From the NCBI GenBank assembly GCA_030998225.1, contig JAPYXD010000250.1, positions 4,154,001-4,218,000 of the forward strand: a stretch of DNA of 64,000 nt. The letters run 5' to 3'. Of this stretch, positions 21,169 through 33,567 are shown piece after piece. This stretch comes from Diplolepis rosae. Taxonomy: Eukaryota > Arthropoda > Insecta > Hymenoptera > Diplolepididae. Made by a program: the position numbers and the translations under genes. The notes under the pieces are model-generated. The model saw only the letters and a list, made by a program, of their open reading frames with translations. It made no database searches and was not told where the DNA came from. Numbering within the stretch: position 1 is the stretch's first letter; each line of letters begins with the position of its first letter.

Positions 21169-23704
21169 CGGGTGGTAGGGATAAATAAATAATTAAATAT
21201 TATTAATAATAAATTAATATTTATTTAAAAGATGAAAAAGTGTACGCGGAGGCTTCACAAACTGTAGGACACTTTTGTGTCCCTTTTTTTTATTTTTAAG
21301 TAGGATCGTTTTCGGAATCTTTGCTTTCTCTACAGGCTACCAAAACGGAATATAAAATGCTAGAATTTCGGTGAAAAGAAAATATCTACTTAATTTCGAG
21401 GGGCTCAATCAGGAGATTTTGCTTCTATATTCAAATAAAATATTATGAATTGAGAACGATACAGCTTACCGATATTTGTAGTTAATTCTACCAGTTGGTA
21501 GGACAAGAGCTGGAGAAGAAGGTTGTCTTCGATGTCACCATTGATTTTCTGACTCAACTGGGCTTTTAAAAATTCTGTGATGCGTGACTAAAACTAGTCA
21601 CTCTTGTTCATTTTTCACCGATTGCACGTGTTTGCAATTAACACACACACACACACGAATTCTCGACACTTTTGCCTTGTTAATTTTATAAAAATTAAAA
21701 GATGGATGGTTTCGAACCAGAAAGAAAACAGTACTTTTAAATTGTGTTCTTTCTCCACTTTTAATCGTTTATAACCTTAATGTGGCTTCTCGAAAAATAT
21801 CTTCTCGTCGTTTTGAGATTCGACGACAGGATTATTTTTCGGAACTTTGTTTTTCAACGCCAGGCTGTACACGCACAGTTAACTCTCGCGGCTAACCGAC
21901 CACCGACGCACTCAAAATATTATTTCAGAAGCGTAGTGATAAAAAATTTTACTTGAATAATTTTTTAGCCCGACAACCCCGTGAACGGCTTTCGTCGGAG
22001 GAAAGATTTTAGAAGTATTTACGTCCGCCCAAGTAAAATCCCCAATTTGTAGCCCTGGATAGGTCTTTTCACGAATCTAGGTCAACTATCCAGGTGATAG
22101 GACTTACTTGTTCCGAACCGCGGACGGGCGAATGCAAAGAACCGTGTCTTGCGCTTTAGAGTTCTTACCCGGAGTAAGAAGCTCGTCAGACTGCGTTTTT
22201 GATTTCAAATTGATTGATTTTTATGGAATTGTATCGATGTCATACAGGTGGGGAATAGTGATGACTTGGAAATATTTCTATGTGGCGTGATTTCTGTGAA
22301 GAGGAATTTTTGCTGAGAAAGAATTTGGAAATATTGAAGACCTAAATACTTGGTAGTTTTGAAATTCTTCATGTCTATTGCCAAGTGAGAATTTTTGTTG
22401 ACTTGGCATTTTATTAGTTAATGATAATTTCTGGATTATTCCAGAATTTTAACAAGTCGTAGGTCAATATCAGGATTTTAGATTGACCTTTAGAATTTTT
22501 TGGAATCTGACACCTTTTCGATTTTTCATATTTTCAGAAAAATGTTGGTTCAGATTCTGTTGGTAATGTATTACTCACTGGCCGACAATTTTTCAGCTAC
22601 TCAAGCTTTAGGTATAATAAATAATAGGAACAGTGATTTAATGGATTGAGGTGGTTTCAGTAATACTATTGTATGCATAACATCGATACCAGCGGTCAAA
22701 GATTTTAGCGCGTGGTCTCTAACATGCGTAGGATCCGTCAAAGTCGGTGCGTACAGGCGAGCGTAAGCTGTTTACGGCAGGCGTAAGGTGTCATGACGTC
22801 ACCGCAAGGGTTATACCTGCGCTTACAGCCACTAGGGTCCAGCTTACGTGTGTGTGAGCATTTTCCTTTTCGTTTTCCTTTTCCTTCTTTCTCCGTTATT
22901 TATCCTACCTACGTGCGTTCGCTGTTTTCTCGCATTCTCTTCTCTATCGTTCTTTACAATTTTTAAACTTCCACGTTTTTCTTAATCTTCATTCATTCCA
23001 TTTACATTATTTTAATTCATTCTTCCATTCTTACTTCATGCCTGCTTAATTTAATTTTATTATATATTTACATGCATACATTTAGGTGCCAATATCTTTT
23101 GTCATAATTGGCACGTGAATATATGCACACACATTCAAACATGGACACAAATCTAAACGCTCAAGTTAGCGTTATTATGAATAACCCATGTTATATTATC
23201 TATAATAATATAACAAAAGTATACAATACATACATATATATATATACATACATAAACCACATACACAACATATATAATATATATCATATATATAAATATG
23301 ACATAGCATATATAATATATATTATATATATAAATATGACATAGCATATATAATATATATTATATATATATATATATATATACATATAGCATAGCATATA
23401 CAATATATATTATATTATAGATCATACATATACACATATATTTATTATTATAAACAATCTTTCCCATTGCATGGAGATTGTTGTTTTAATTTTGAGTTTT
23501 CTTAATATGTTTAGGTCCTTGAACCGACCCCTTTACCTGCCTCTGCTGAGCGTGCAAAAGCGCTCAGGTTACGAGAACCGTGAATGAACTATTTATTGTT
23601 TATTTGAGTCTTGCGTATATACTTCGCTTGGGTAATAATAAAATATTTTTATGAAATTACAACTTATTATAATTTTTAATATTTTATTCACGGTTTGCTC
23701 GTAA
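21169..23704 (-). repeat. 5' LTR (right copy) of the env-bearing element
   Basis: Direct repeat of 6034-8534 with about a dozen single-base differences noticed by eye and a longer TA microsatellite. TGACGTCA is at 22794-22801. The minus-strand transcript would start in this copy. Confidence 0.92.
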
Positions 23705-23769
23705 TAATAATATAATGGATATTTAGATCTCATATACACATAATTTATTATGTGTATTTTATCTATAAT

Positions 23770-24407
23770 TAGGGATGGGCGATCTCGATATATTTGATAT
23801 TTGATATTTGATATACAAAGTATATTAATATTATAAACTTTATAATAATACTTCATATTTATGCCAGAAATTTTATCATGAATAATACTTTAAGTGATAT
23901 GCAAAGTTCAAAGTATATTAATATTATAAACTTTATAGTAATACTTCATATTTATGCCAGAAATTTTATCATAAATAATACTTTAAGTGATATGCAAAGT
24001 TCAAAGTATATTAATATTATAAACTTTATAGTAATACTTCATATTTATGTCAGAAACTTTATCACTAATAATACGCATTGCTTTAGAAATTGTGCAATTT
24101 AAAAAAATAAAAAACGTTCCTGATTCGCAAATATAGTGTGTTTTTAAGCCTAATTTCCTTTTTTATTGATATAAACACTTTTTTATTTTGATAATTTAAA
24201 TTCACAAAATATGCAAGTAACAATTATATCTCCAATTGTTATAAAAAATTTTAAAAAAAGGTTATTTTACAGAAATTTATCATTTTCAGAAAAAGGTATT
24301 GATTTTTGAAGATCGATTCAAAAATCGATCTTTTTAACCGATTAATCGATCAAATTGAATCAATAATTTCAGAATCAATTCTTTTTTTTGAAGATCGCCC
24401 ATTCCTA
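23770..24407. mobile_element. Non-autonomous hAT-like element with 8 bp target duplication
   Basis: The ends are TAGGGATGGGCGATCT and AGATCGCCCATTCCTA, imperfect terminal inverted repeats of hAT form. They are flanked by a perfect 8 bp duplication TCTATAAT (23762-23769 and 24408-24415). No transposase is present. The interior holds a tandem repeat of about 93 bp and an AATCGAT-rich inverted region near 24300-24390. Confidence 0.9.
23816..24075. repeat. 93 bp tandem repeat, ~2.7 copies, inside the hAT-like element
   Basis: The unit starts CAAAGTATATTAATATTATAAAC and recurs at 23816, 23909 and 24002 with very few differences. Confidence 0.85.
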
Positions 24408-24415
24408 TCTATAAT

Positions 24416-24739
24416 ACCTTAAGTTCAGTCAGTCAGCTTTGTTGATTTTTGTATTCAAAGCGTTTTAAATTTAGTATAGATTAAATTTTAATAAGTTAAA
24501 GGCGCTCATGATAAATAAACCATAAAACAATGCACTTTTTCAGAGCATTACGTGTAGCCTGTTTTGCAACCTACAGCAACAAATTTCCGCATTTTCACTT
24601 AAATTTTTATATCACCGACTGTTAAAACCATTCCAACTTACCTAAAAAGCACACAAAAGCACTTCAGACACCAATTTTTCACAAAAAACGTTAAATTTCA
24701 ATGTTCTATAATGCTAATCTGTATAAGGTCGGCCTCATG
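24416..24739. other. AT-rich sequence, no gene seen
   Basis: Lies between the hAT-like element and the right inverted arm; probably internal sequence of the older element. Confidence 0.4.
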
Positions 24740-25390
24740 AACAGCCAGCGCCACGGTGGCCAACGGTCAACATCTGTGACATTTTCAACTCCAGAGATTC
24801 CGGGGGCTGCTTCTGACTGGTGCAAAATTTTTAAAACACTTGACAATTTCTGAAATACTCACTTCAGAGCTAGACATTTAATTCTTATTTTTACTGAATA
24901 TTTACTTTATATTAGAAAAATTAGAATTATCATTATAGTTGTCTCAAAAATAATCAATTAAATAAACTTAACTTTAAAAAGAATTTCTAGTGGACCACAT
25001 CACTACAGACATCAAAGTCTACGAAATTCTGAATTTCTGACATCCAAAATTTCGGGTTTATAATAACGACATGAAGAATTGAAAACAACCGAACAGCGAA
25101 TGCAGAGTTCGAAAACGTAAAATTCCGAAAGCGAACTGAAAATTACGAACAAGGAAATGAAGATTAAATTCTCATCCGGAAATTTACAGCTAAGCGGTAA
25201 TTTTGCGCAAAGCTCAAACAAAATTTCAGTTTTCGTTTGGAAAATTCATACGACAGACGATGCGATTTTACATCGCTTAACGAAGGTCAGTTTATGTCCA
25301 ACGCTGGTAGAAGTGATTTTACATAGTTGTCGGAAAATCACATCCTCCATCAATATAAAATTACGGAACTAAGTAAATTTACACAGAGAG
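24740..25390 (-). repeat. Right arm of the old inverted-repeat element (partner 4850-5450)
   Basis: Reverse-complement similarity to 4850-5450, clearest at 24985-25035. Repeated GATTTTACAT and GTTGGAC-type strings also match the left arm. Together the arms suggest a DNA transposon with long inverted ends, later split by the LTR and hAT insertions. Confidence 0.5.
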
Positions 25391-25401
25391 GCGCTGTGAT
25401 T

Positions 25402-25746
25402 TTAAGAATCTTCCAAAATTTTCCCTAGATCATTTTTTACATTGCAGTGCTCAATGTCATCCACGGATTTTAATAGATTACTGAATTCTTCAATACTATC
25501 AATTTTCATGTACTGTGAAAATGGCATCACTCTATCGTCAAAAAGAATTTTTAATTTTAAGTTGGAAATCTGCACTCGTTTTCTTATGTCTGCATTATCC
25601 TCCACTCTTTGAAAACCAAAAAATGATTCATTTTCCTTTGTATAACACCAATTTTTAGAGGCCAAGCGAACTAATGCCAAATTACTTTGCAAGAATCCAA
25701 AAGTAAAAGATTTCGTTGCATTACCGCTGCTCAGCGGCATAGCCTA
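25402..25746 (-). CDS. Possible terminal exon, hypothetical protein
   Basis: An open frame of 112 codons ends at 25402. Directly upstream on the minus strand is a good acceptor (GACTTTTTTTAG then GCTATG), so this may be a last exon rather than a complete gene. The amino-acid composition is balanced, unlike the low-complexity frames around it (for example TFGFLQSNLALVRLASKNW). I do not recognise the family. It lies just outside the inverted arm ending at 25390, so it could be host sequence or the end of an old transposase. Confidence 0.35.
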
Positions 25747-27602
25747 AAAAAAGTCAAAGATTGTTTACCATTTGCCTGATACACTTAGAACTTATTTGCG
25801 TTCTAATAATTTCTCACACTATTATTAATAAAACTTATACTTTTCATAATTTTCCGTATCTGACCATTTTTCCATTTCAAGTTACATAATATGTACATAA
25901 ATGCTTGAGTTTGAAATGTATGTATTTTGTACTGCTATCATTCTTAATATGTTTGTTCTGTCATATATTTCTTAATTATAAGAATAGAATAGTATATTGT
26001 GCAACACGGGAAAAACATTTATTTTGCAAGTGTGATTATTGCCCGAATAAACCTCTCAAAATAAATGTTTTAGCCATGTTGCCCACGATTTATTTTGACT
26101 GGGGGTAAAAAATGGATTTGTTGATCCTGCAAGTCTGATTTTTCTTCTTGGTCGTGCCTGCAAGGGGCAGTAAAATGCAATTTACGACCCGCTGGTAGAA
26201 AAATTTATATTTACAAAATGAGACAAACGTTTTATTTATTTTGCGTCGTTTAATTCTATTAGCATGAGCATAGCAGACGACACAAAATGGAAGAATCAAG
26301 CTTTACAAGCTTCTCTCGCAAGAGACGCTAGTTCCACGATTTTGTGACGCGCCGAGTCACTTTGACCGCGAACTTTTAAATTTCAATAGTAATTTCAGAT
26401 TGTGAAGAGTGGGTGTCAGCTCACCACATCAAAAAGTGCAAACCCACCTTGTCGGAGTGCAACTAATTCGATGAAATATACTTTATTTATTAAAAGAAAA
26501 GAAAGGTTAATTAAATGAATTGCACTGAATTCGCTAGAAATCTAAGTTGTTAAAATTGATAAGTTGCACAGGAAAATATCCTGTCAAATATAAAACTTGA
26601 TATGTTTAATTTATTGAACGTTAGTCACGACAACCAGTCGCCTGGTTCATTCTTAAATAAACAATTATATGAAACTTTAGAACCTTAGATTAAGTATGAC
26701 ACAAATAATAATTTTTAAGAAGTCTTTTAAGAAAGCCTACTACTAACAAAAATAAGTATTTCTTAGAAAACTCATAATAATTAAATGAAAGGCTAATCGC
26801 ACTCTTCCCAACCAGCGCAATATCTCACATCCAATATACATAAATATAAACAAGAATTTTAATCATGTCGAGTCACTCTCAAGTCTAGCCAATCTCTTAA
26901 AATAAATTTCTTTACTTCATTATTAAAATAAAATAAAACGACATTATAATATTTTAATTTACTTAAACTTTTGATTTTAAACTTAATTTCAAAATTCCCT
27001 CTGATTTAAAAGCGCGCTCTGGTGACGAAATCCGCAATCATCACAATTTTTAGGTGAGCTATGCAGTTCAAATGGAAATGAGCGTATCTGAAATTTTTGT
27101 CAAAATTGAGATAAAGTCGTCAGTATGTATATGATACTTCCCTTTACTTAAATATGTATGAGAAAAATAAAAATTGATAGCGCAAAGTACTGAATGCGCG
27201 CCGTTCAGTTACGCTTTTACATAAAATAGTGTTTTGTAAATACGGTAAGTAAAAAATTGTGTAATGCCAATTACTGTTTATGAAAATTTATATTTTAAAC
27301 ATATTTAGATGTGTGCAGATAAATTTAATTTTAGATAATTGTTTGATGGAAACAGGTGTTTGTGTTGAAGGTTATGGAGGGATTTTTTTTTTTAAATTAT
27401 GTTTTTTTTTAATAGGATTTTTGCAATTTCACTGCCTGATAAAGAAAACACATCACCGAATTTGCCTGAGAAAGTTTATTTGAATTTGTTTTCAGTGAGT
27501 TAGTTAGAAAGCGACAAATGTAAGATTACAACATCGCAATAAATGTCAAATATTTATTTTTTAAATTACAAGATTATGATTAGTGGACATTATGTAATCG
27601 TT
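25747..27602. other. AT-rich sequence, no gene seen
   Basis: Only short frames. No domain, repeat pair or RNA gene was recognised. Confidence 0.5.
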
Positions 27603-28858
27603 TTAAGGGGGTCGCCTTATGAAACGCCCGGAAAAAAGGTTCTTTTTAATGATTTTCGTTTGTCAAGAAAAAAACGATATACATCCATGATACTTATTTA
27701 CATTTATTTTAAGGTAGTACCGTCGTAAATGGAAATACCGTTCAGATATTGATAAAATTGAAATCACTGGTGAACATTAAGTCAGAAATGACTCAGTTAA
27801 ATTTTTGAGGACCTAGGGTACACTGGAGGTGAGTAATTAGTAATTGCATTTTGAGTTGATTAACACACAACCTTATGGGAAACCGAGTTTATTTACAAAT
27901 CCTGCCATAACTACAGTTCAGATTTCAATAAAAATGACTGGTACATTGATTAATTAATATAAGCATCATTTTGCAAGTTAAAAGATCTCAATTGGATACG
28001 TGTAAGCGTAGTAAAATCCAATTATGTAAGCAAAAATATAATTTTTCTCCAGTAACCAGCGGCGATGAAATAGATGTGTCAACGTCGCAAAATAAGTGAA
28101 AGCGCGCGCCATTCACTTATCGTAAGAAGTAATCTGCTATACACACATGTATAGTCGCTTTCTTATTCGACGTTGACAAATTCAGATACTACGTGAAGCA
28201 AATGAGAAAAAGTACTCATTTGATTAGCTAAGTACCGCCAGTACTACCTTAAGCTACTTCTGAACAACATTGCAAAAAAACAAACCTAGTCAAAATTTTC
28301 CAAAATGGCAGCGTTATTCATGGCGGACTGGGATGCCTCGCAATAACTGGAGTAGTTGAACGGCGTGCAGGATAGCGTCCGTAATTTTTGTCTGAAATCA
28401 ATGAAATTTGTTTTTTTTTATTCAGTACCTTTGATTATTCTATATGAACCACTAAAAAGTCAAAAACAATAGAAAATTCACTATTTTGTTCTATTAAAAT
28501 CAAAATTTACGATTTTCCGCAGTGAAATTTGTTAATATTTTTGCATAAACAGTATGAAAAATTGATAAAATTATGAATATCTGTGGTTCATATATAATAA
28601 TTGTTTATTATCAACAAAATGAAATGTAGTTGAGGTCAATCGGTCGAAAACTTTTTGTGTAATCCTGCACGCCAGTTTGAAAAATGTGGTTTTGAGAAAA
28701 CGCGCTTCAAAGTTTTTGTAAGACACAATTAGATCATAACAAAACTTACAGAGGTCAATTCCTAATCTGCTTCTCCCAGTCGATACATCAAGCCCCCCGC
28801 TTCCTCGAAAAACTCGTTTTGTTGTTTTTTTCAGGTTTTCGTGAGGCGACCCCCTTAA
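27603..28858. mobile_element. TTAA-bounded inverted-repeat element (piggyBac-like), outer copy
   Basis: It begins TTAAGGGGGTCGCCT and ends AGGCGACCCCCTTAA; both ends carry TTAA, the piggyBac target. No transposase is present. Another TTAA element is nested inside (27709-28252). Similar TTAAGGGGGTC ends occur near 53446 and CCCCCCTTAA near 54730. Confidence 0.65.
27709..28252. mobile_element. Nested TTAA-bounded element
   Basis: The ends TTAAGGTAGTAC and GTACTACCTTAA are perfect inverted repeats including TTAA. The interior is non-coding. The same end occurs singly at 32074 (TTAAGGTAGTACGAG), and related ACTACCTTAA near 54607. Confidence 0.65.
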
Positions 28859-29676
28859 GTCGGATTCCTTAAAATTTCGTTTGACTTTCTTTCCTTTCGA
28901 CTCGTTATCTTAAATATTTTCTTAAATATTAATTTCTATGATAAGTGAATAATGCTTTTAAAAAATGTGATCAGGATTAAAGTATCCGTTTAAGTCTTAC
29001 TTTTGAATAACTATAACGAGTTTTAAGAACATATGATTGATCAATAGCTTAAGCATCGTTTTAAGTGTTATTCTCATCAAGAAAATTCCAAATGTAACAA
29101 AAAATGTGATTGCTTTATGTGAATTAAAAATTACAAACTTCACCAGAAAATAGTGTTCCCTTTTTTGGTCCCATTGACTAACATTAATTTACGTAATAAA
29201 GTTATAAAATGTCAATCATTTTTGTAACAAAATCATAAACTATGCAAATAATAATAAATTTACTAATTAAGAAATTAAGGACTTTTTTTAGAAAAAAATT
29301 CGTACAGACTATTAGTTAGAATGTGTGAAATAATATTAAAATTTCTCTACAGTTCGATAAATGCAAATTTTTTTAACAGATTTATCTACATATATAGAAA
29401 ATTGAATATTTTATTTGTTTTTTCTGATGATACTGAGTGATTTACTAATGTTTAAAAGTTTTTGTAGCAAATGCGGTATTTCCAGTCCAAGTAGTTGAAA
29501 TTATAGGTTAGGGTAACTGCAAATTCTCATTGAAAATTATAAAAATATGTCTTTCTTTTTGCGAAATCTAAAAAGGCAGTGTTTTCTATGTAAGCAGCCA
29601 CTTTTAGTTTCAAAAAACTAATGTTAAAATATGAGTGTGGTATGTCACAGTGGTTTTTCGCTTCCAGTGTAAAGTT
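28859..29676. other. AT-rich sequence, no gene seen
   Basis: Low-complexity sequence with short frames only. Confidence 0.5.
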
Positions 29677-31497
29677 TTTCTTCTTCTTCTTGTTTGTGGA
29701 GTCTTGCAAATTTGCAAGTAGCCATAAATTATGCATAATGTAAATGTATCAACGTTAGCAGATGGGTTCATAGCCATAGAGTAATCAAGCGACAGAAGCA
29801 AGGGTAGATAACAGTCGCAACGAGCCTCCAAGTAACATGGTTATATGTAGACAACACTAAGCAACTGCGAGGTCCCACGTAAACGGTCCGCGCAAACCTA
29901 CAGGTAGGAAGGAGGGGACCGTCTAGGAGGGCCATTTCAACAAGCCATGTGCCGCAAGCCCTTACGGTATCATACAGCAAATCATAATTCAAGCTAGGGT
30001 AACCTCACATGCTCAGCTACGAATTACAATTGGATGCAAAGTTGATTAAGGCCAGTGGTTAGCCAGTGGTAAGCCCATATCAGGCCAAGAGAGCATTAGT
30101 AAAGTAGATCAAAAAATTATTTACAAACTTAAGCTAAAACTAAACACCATGTAAACCAGTCAGAGCGGAACTAAGTTAGAATTAAATAAATGCTTACAAA
30201 TACGAACTACGAACTAGGGTGCCCTCCGGTGTCAATTCACTATACCCCCAGTGTCCGGCGCATGAGGCGGGGAACAAAGCAGTGCCGGCAACTCGAAGTC
30301 TTGTAAAGCTGAGTTGTTGATTATTTTGTCCAACTGCGAATCGTAGGAGCGGCTAAAACTAAGCAGGGACTTAGCAGCAGTAACGATAGAAGGTACACCT
30401 GAACCCGTAGAACCCAGAGAATCCAAGTGCGAGACATCGACATCAACATCCGCCACCGGAGGTGACGGCTGTGATCTTCCAGATCCGACCCCCGAAACCA
30501 GCGGCGGCCTAGCAACGCCGCGCTCCATCAGATTGGCCTCGGCTTCCCTGAAACTACAGTTATTTCAAAAGCAATGCCTCATAATCTCGAATTCATACTT
30601 ATATATTGGACAGTCCCTAGAAGAAGCAATGTGATCCCCAAAGCAGTTGGAACAATGGGCCGCCTGTAGGGCATTCGGACAAGTCTCCGTACGATGTTGA
30701 CCTGAACAGTACTCGCAGGTGGCCTTGGATGAGCGGCACTGATCTACAACATGCCTAAAACGTTGGCATTTGAAGTATCTACGTGGAGCAGGGATAACAG
30801 GGGTCAGCGTGCACTCAAATCCTTTCATGATGAGAAAACGGGGTATCTCGCGAGTAGCCAAGGTAAATTCAATTGTGTCCGTGTAGGAACCGTCTTTGTT
30901 GGTTCTACGACGTGCCGAAGTGATGATATCCTTAGAACTCTGATCCAGTCGGTCGATGATCTCTTTCGGGGACTATCTCGGCTCCACGTCCCTAATGAAA
31001 GCCTTTTTCCTAAGGAGGGAGGACGGAATAAATAATTTATATCCTGCCATTTTAAGATCAACAGAGAGGATTAGCGAGTTCGCGTCTTCTCTGGCATCGC
31101 AAATAATTTTGCACTGATTCAAACCGTTTCGTTGAATCACTCGATCCCACCCAAAGACCTCGTCTATAAGATCCGCAAACGCAATGAAATCATATTTACC
31201 CAGGTTCCTCCCGGGAATGGTGCTCTCCATGAGAACAATAAAAGGAGCAACAGCTGACTCAGGAAACAGCTGGTCTGTGAGATCCCCCTCCCTAGACCAT
31301 AAAAGATCGGACACCTCAGCGACAGCCCCAGGCAGTAAATGCATGGAGTTGTTAGTAGCATGGGGTGAAGAAAGGGCACCAGAGCCCACCGAGGAGAGAG
31401 AACCATGGGATAGAGGTTTGGTCCTCTTCATACAGCTCGCCTCAGGACCAGAAGTAGAAGTAGTTCGCCAACTAAACCTTAGGAGCGCTGTCCACAA
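29677..31497 (-). mobile_element. ORF1-only LINE remnant (ORF1 plus 3' UTR with (GAA)n tail)
   Basis: On the minus strand, a Gag-like ORF1 (31497-30232) is followed by about 550 bp of non-coding sequence that ends in an AAGAAGAAGAAGAA tail (plus 29677-29691). No endonuclease or RT frame follows. Either ORF2 was deleted or the element is a non-autonomous ORF1-only LINE derivative. Confidence 0.6.
30232..31497 (-). pseudogene. LINE ORF1 (Gag-like) protein with zinc knuckles, two in-frame stops
   Basis: One continuous reading frame is cut by a TAG at about 30973 and a TGA at about 30565. The N-terminal half has a conserved ORF1-like segment (FGWDRVIQRNG, CKIICDAREDANSL). The centre has the RNA-binding region and a zinc-knuckle set: the first knuckle has lost a Cys (RYFKCQRFRHVVDQC), the second is CEYCSGQHRTETC and the third is CSNCFGDHIASSRDC, spacing typical of R1/I-type ORF1. 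YKYEFEIMRH follows, then a Ser/Asp-rich tail. The true start was not determined. Confidence 0.82.
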
Positions 31498-31734
31498 CTC
31501 TCCCCGTACCCCTCAATGCCCCCGAATACCCAAAAGCTTACATTTTCTTAAGCTATATAAATTGAAAATGTTCAAGTCCAACTATATAGCGCAAGATATT
31601 ATGTTGAACAAATATTTAAAGAATTTGAAAATCTTTCTGTGGAAAAAAAGACGCTTTCGACTGAACATTTGGGCGTATAATATGTTGAGTTTGGTTTTGA
31701 TTTTTTTTTGTTTTTAATATGAGAAGTTTATTGG
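31498..31734. other. Short AT-rich gap, no gene seen
   Basis: Nothing recognisable between the LINE remnant and the palindromic MITE. Confidence 0.5.
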
Positions 31735-32015
31735 TACACGGAGAAACTTTTTATATCAATTTTTACTATAGTATTTTTCAATTTAGGGAAAAACATATCA
31801 CTGAGAATTTTTGTTAGTAAAAATACTAAACTTTATAATAATGATATGAAACTTTAGTATAAACTATACTAAAATTTGCTATGAACTATGTTGAAGTTTC
31901 ATATCATTATTATAAAGTTTAGTATTTTCACTAACAAAAATTCTCAAAGTGATACGTTTTTCCCTAAATTGAAAAATACTATAGTAAAAATTGATATAAA
32001 AAGTTTCTCCATGTA
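31735..32015. mobile_element. Palindromic MITE (foldback), 281 bp
   Basis: Nearly the whole stretch is one palindrome: TACACGGAGAAACTTTTTAT at the left matches ATAAAAAGTTTCTCCATGTA at the right, and the arms continue to the centre. TA flanks both ends, as for Tc1/mariner-type MITEs. Confidence 0.85.
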
Positions 32016-32511
32016 GTCATTAAACATTAATTAATTAATTAATTATTATTATTATTAATTATATATTAATTTTAAGGTAGTACGAGCAGGGTACCGGGTG
32101 GGGATAAACCGCTGCAGGCGCGCGGTAAAGAGGTGAGGTTGATCACGTAACCCCAGCTGTACGTATGGCAACCAAAGCCAGCTAATTTTTCTAAAAAGCT
32201 GACCTTTTTTTTAAATAGCTTTTTAACAAGTCCGCAACTACGGTTTTTTTTAAATTTCTTCGTTAAGGTCTTAGCTTTAAATTAAATAGTTTTTTTTTTC
32301 ATTTTCATCGACAAATTTGGGCGAAAATTATTAAAACATTTCTTCTATCCACCACTTTGCCATAAGACCAATGTTTAATATACTGACTTTTGAAGTCGAT
32401 TATTTGTTTAAAAAATCGGTCAACACCCCTCAGATTTGCAGAATTTTTTTAGTCGTATTTAAACTTCACATAAAACAATTCATACCTATAAGTTCCTAAT
32501 TAAAAACTAAA
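32016..32511. other. AT-rich sequence, no gene seen
   Basis: Holds TTAAGGTAGTAC at 32074, an isolated end of the TTAA element family seen at 27709-28252. Confidence 0.4.
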
Positions 32512-32703
32512 AAATACTAAACTTTAGAAGAATGATATGAAGCTTTAGCATAGTTCATAACAAATTTGAATATAATTCAGACTAGTTTCATATCATTCTT
32601 CCAAAGTTTAGTATTTGTTTTGACAAAAGGTCTTAGAGTGATACGTTTTTCACTAAATTGAAAAATGCTTTAGTAAAAATTGATATAAAAAGTTTTTCGT
32701 GTA
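32512..32703. mobile_element. Truncated copy of the palindromic MITE
   Basis: Matches the central and right part of 31735-32015 (TAGTAAAAATTGATATAAAAAG at the right end). The left outer arm is missing. Confidence 0.75.
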
Positions 32704-33439
32704 CTATACTATTAATTGAAAGTGCAAGTTGTAATGACCTTTGGTCTTAAATACTGTTTAATTGTTGGGAAAGATTGACTTTCTGGTCGAAAATGATGAA
32801 GTTAATATGAATCTGATATTTTGGCTCAGATCGGAGCCCTTATTAGTGTTTTTTTATTAAAAACTAACAAAAACACAGAAAAAGTGGGAAGCTGAGTTGA
32901 GATTTTCTTGGAATGAAATATTTTAGATTTGAAAAGACGTAGCTTTTTTACATGGTAAATGAATTATATATTTAAAAACGAAAGGCTTGAATATAAAACA
33001 ATCCTAAAAACATTTTTTTCAAGCAAAATATTGTAAAGAAATTCTTTATGTAACATTTTTTGCACGGCAAATTGAGTATGTATTGTATGGGTGTAAAATA
33101 CACGATTTATATTTCTTGGAATGAGTATACTTAGTAAACTCCAAAAACGTAAATTATTACAATTGTCATATAAAAATGTTACGTCAATTTAACAACCCAC
33201 TTTTTCTGTATATTTTCATAATTTAATAAAAAACACTGATAAGGGTTCCGATCTAAGCTGAAATGTCAGATTGATATTAATTTTATCATTTATGGACCTC
33301 AAAGCAAATCTTTTCCAAAAATATACTACAATTAATTTCTACTTATATCTTAACATAGTATTTAAATTAATAGATTAATTGTAAAAAAACACAATAATAG
33401 AAAAATATTTTTTTAATCCTTTTACAGACAATTTCAAAA
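32704..33439. other. AT-rich sequence, no gene seen
   Basis: Two similar strings, TCAGATCGGAGCCCTTATTAGTG (32826 on) and the reverse complement of a matching string near 33235 (CTGATAAGGGTTCCGATCTAAGC), form an inverted pair about 400 bp apart. Probably another small inverted-repeat element. Confidence 0.45.
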
Positions 33440-33561
33440 CAGTTGTGACGGACTGTGCTCAGCAGCACACTCAGTCACGTTCTCCCCCACCAGCATACCG
33501 ACCAGCGCGCCCAGCAGCGACACCTACTACTCTCTGCCTTCCCCCACCACGCGCGGATGGG

Positions 33562-33567
33562 TATAAA
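33562..33567 (+). promoter_or_regulatory. TATA box of the solo LTR
   Basis: GGGTATAAAGGGAAGG in a GC-rich context, 118 bases from the LTR start. A start site around 33590-33600 would be expected. Confidence 0.5.

Larger units (their letters stand above)
6034..23704 (-). mobile_element. Env-bearing Ty3/gypsy-type LTR element, ~17.7 kb, with second RNase H
   Basis: Two direct repeats of about 2.5 kb (6034-8534 and 21169-23704) flank a minus-strand coding region. In transcript order it holds a structured leader, an unknown ORF (19107-18586), Gag with a protease-like region (18075-16069), Pol (about 16115-11105) and env (10885-8813). The RT-RNaseH-integrase order and the F-type env place it with Ty3/gypsy elements of the errantivirus kind. 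The length is about twice that of typical insect errantiviruses. The LTRs differ by roughly a dozen substitutions by eye plus microsatellite changes, so the insertion is young. Pol is broken three times, so this copy is probably not autonomous. CGTA at 6030-6033 and 23700-23703 could be a 4 bp target duplication of the YRYR type, but the LTR edges are ambiguous by a few bases because CGTAA also follows the inner LTR end. Confidence 0.92.
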
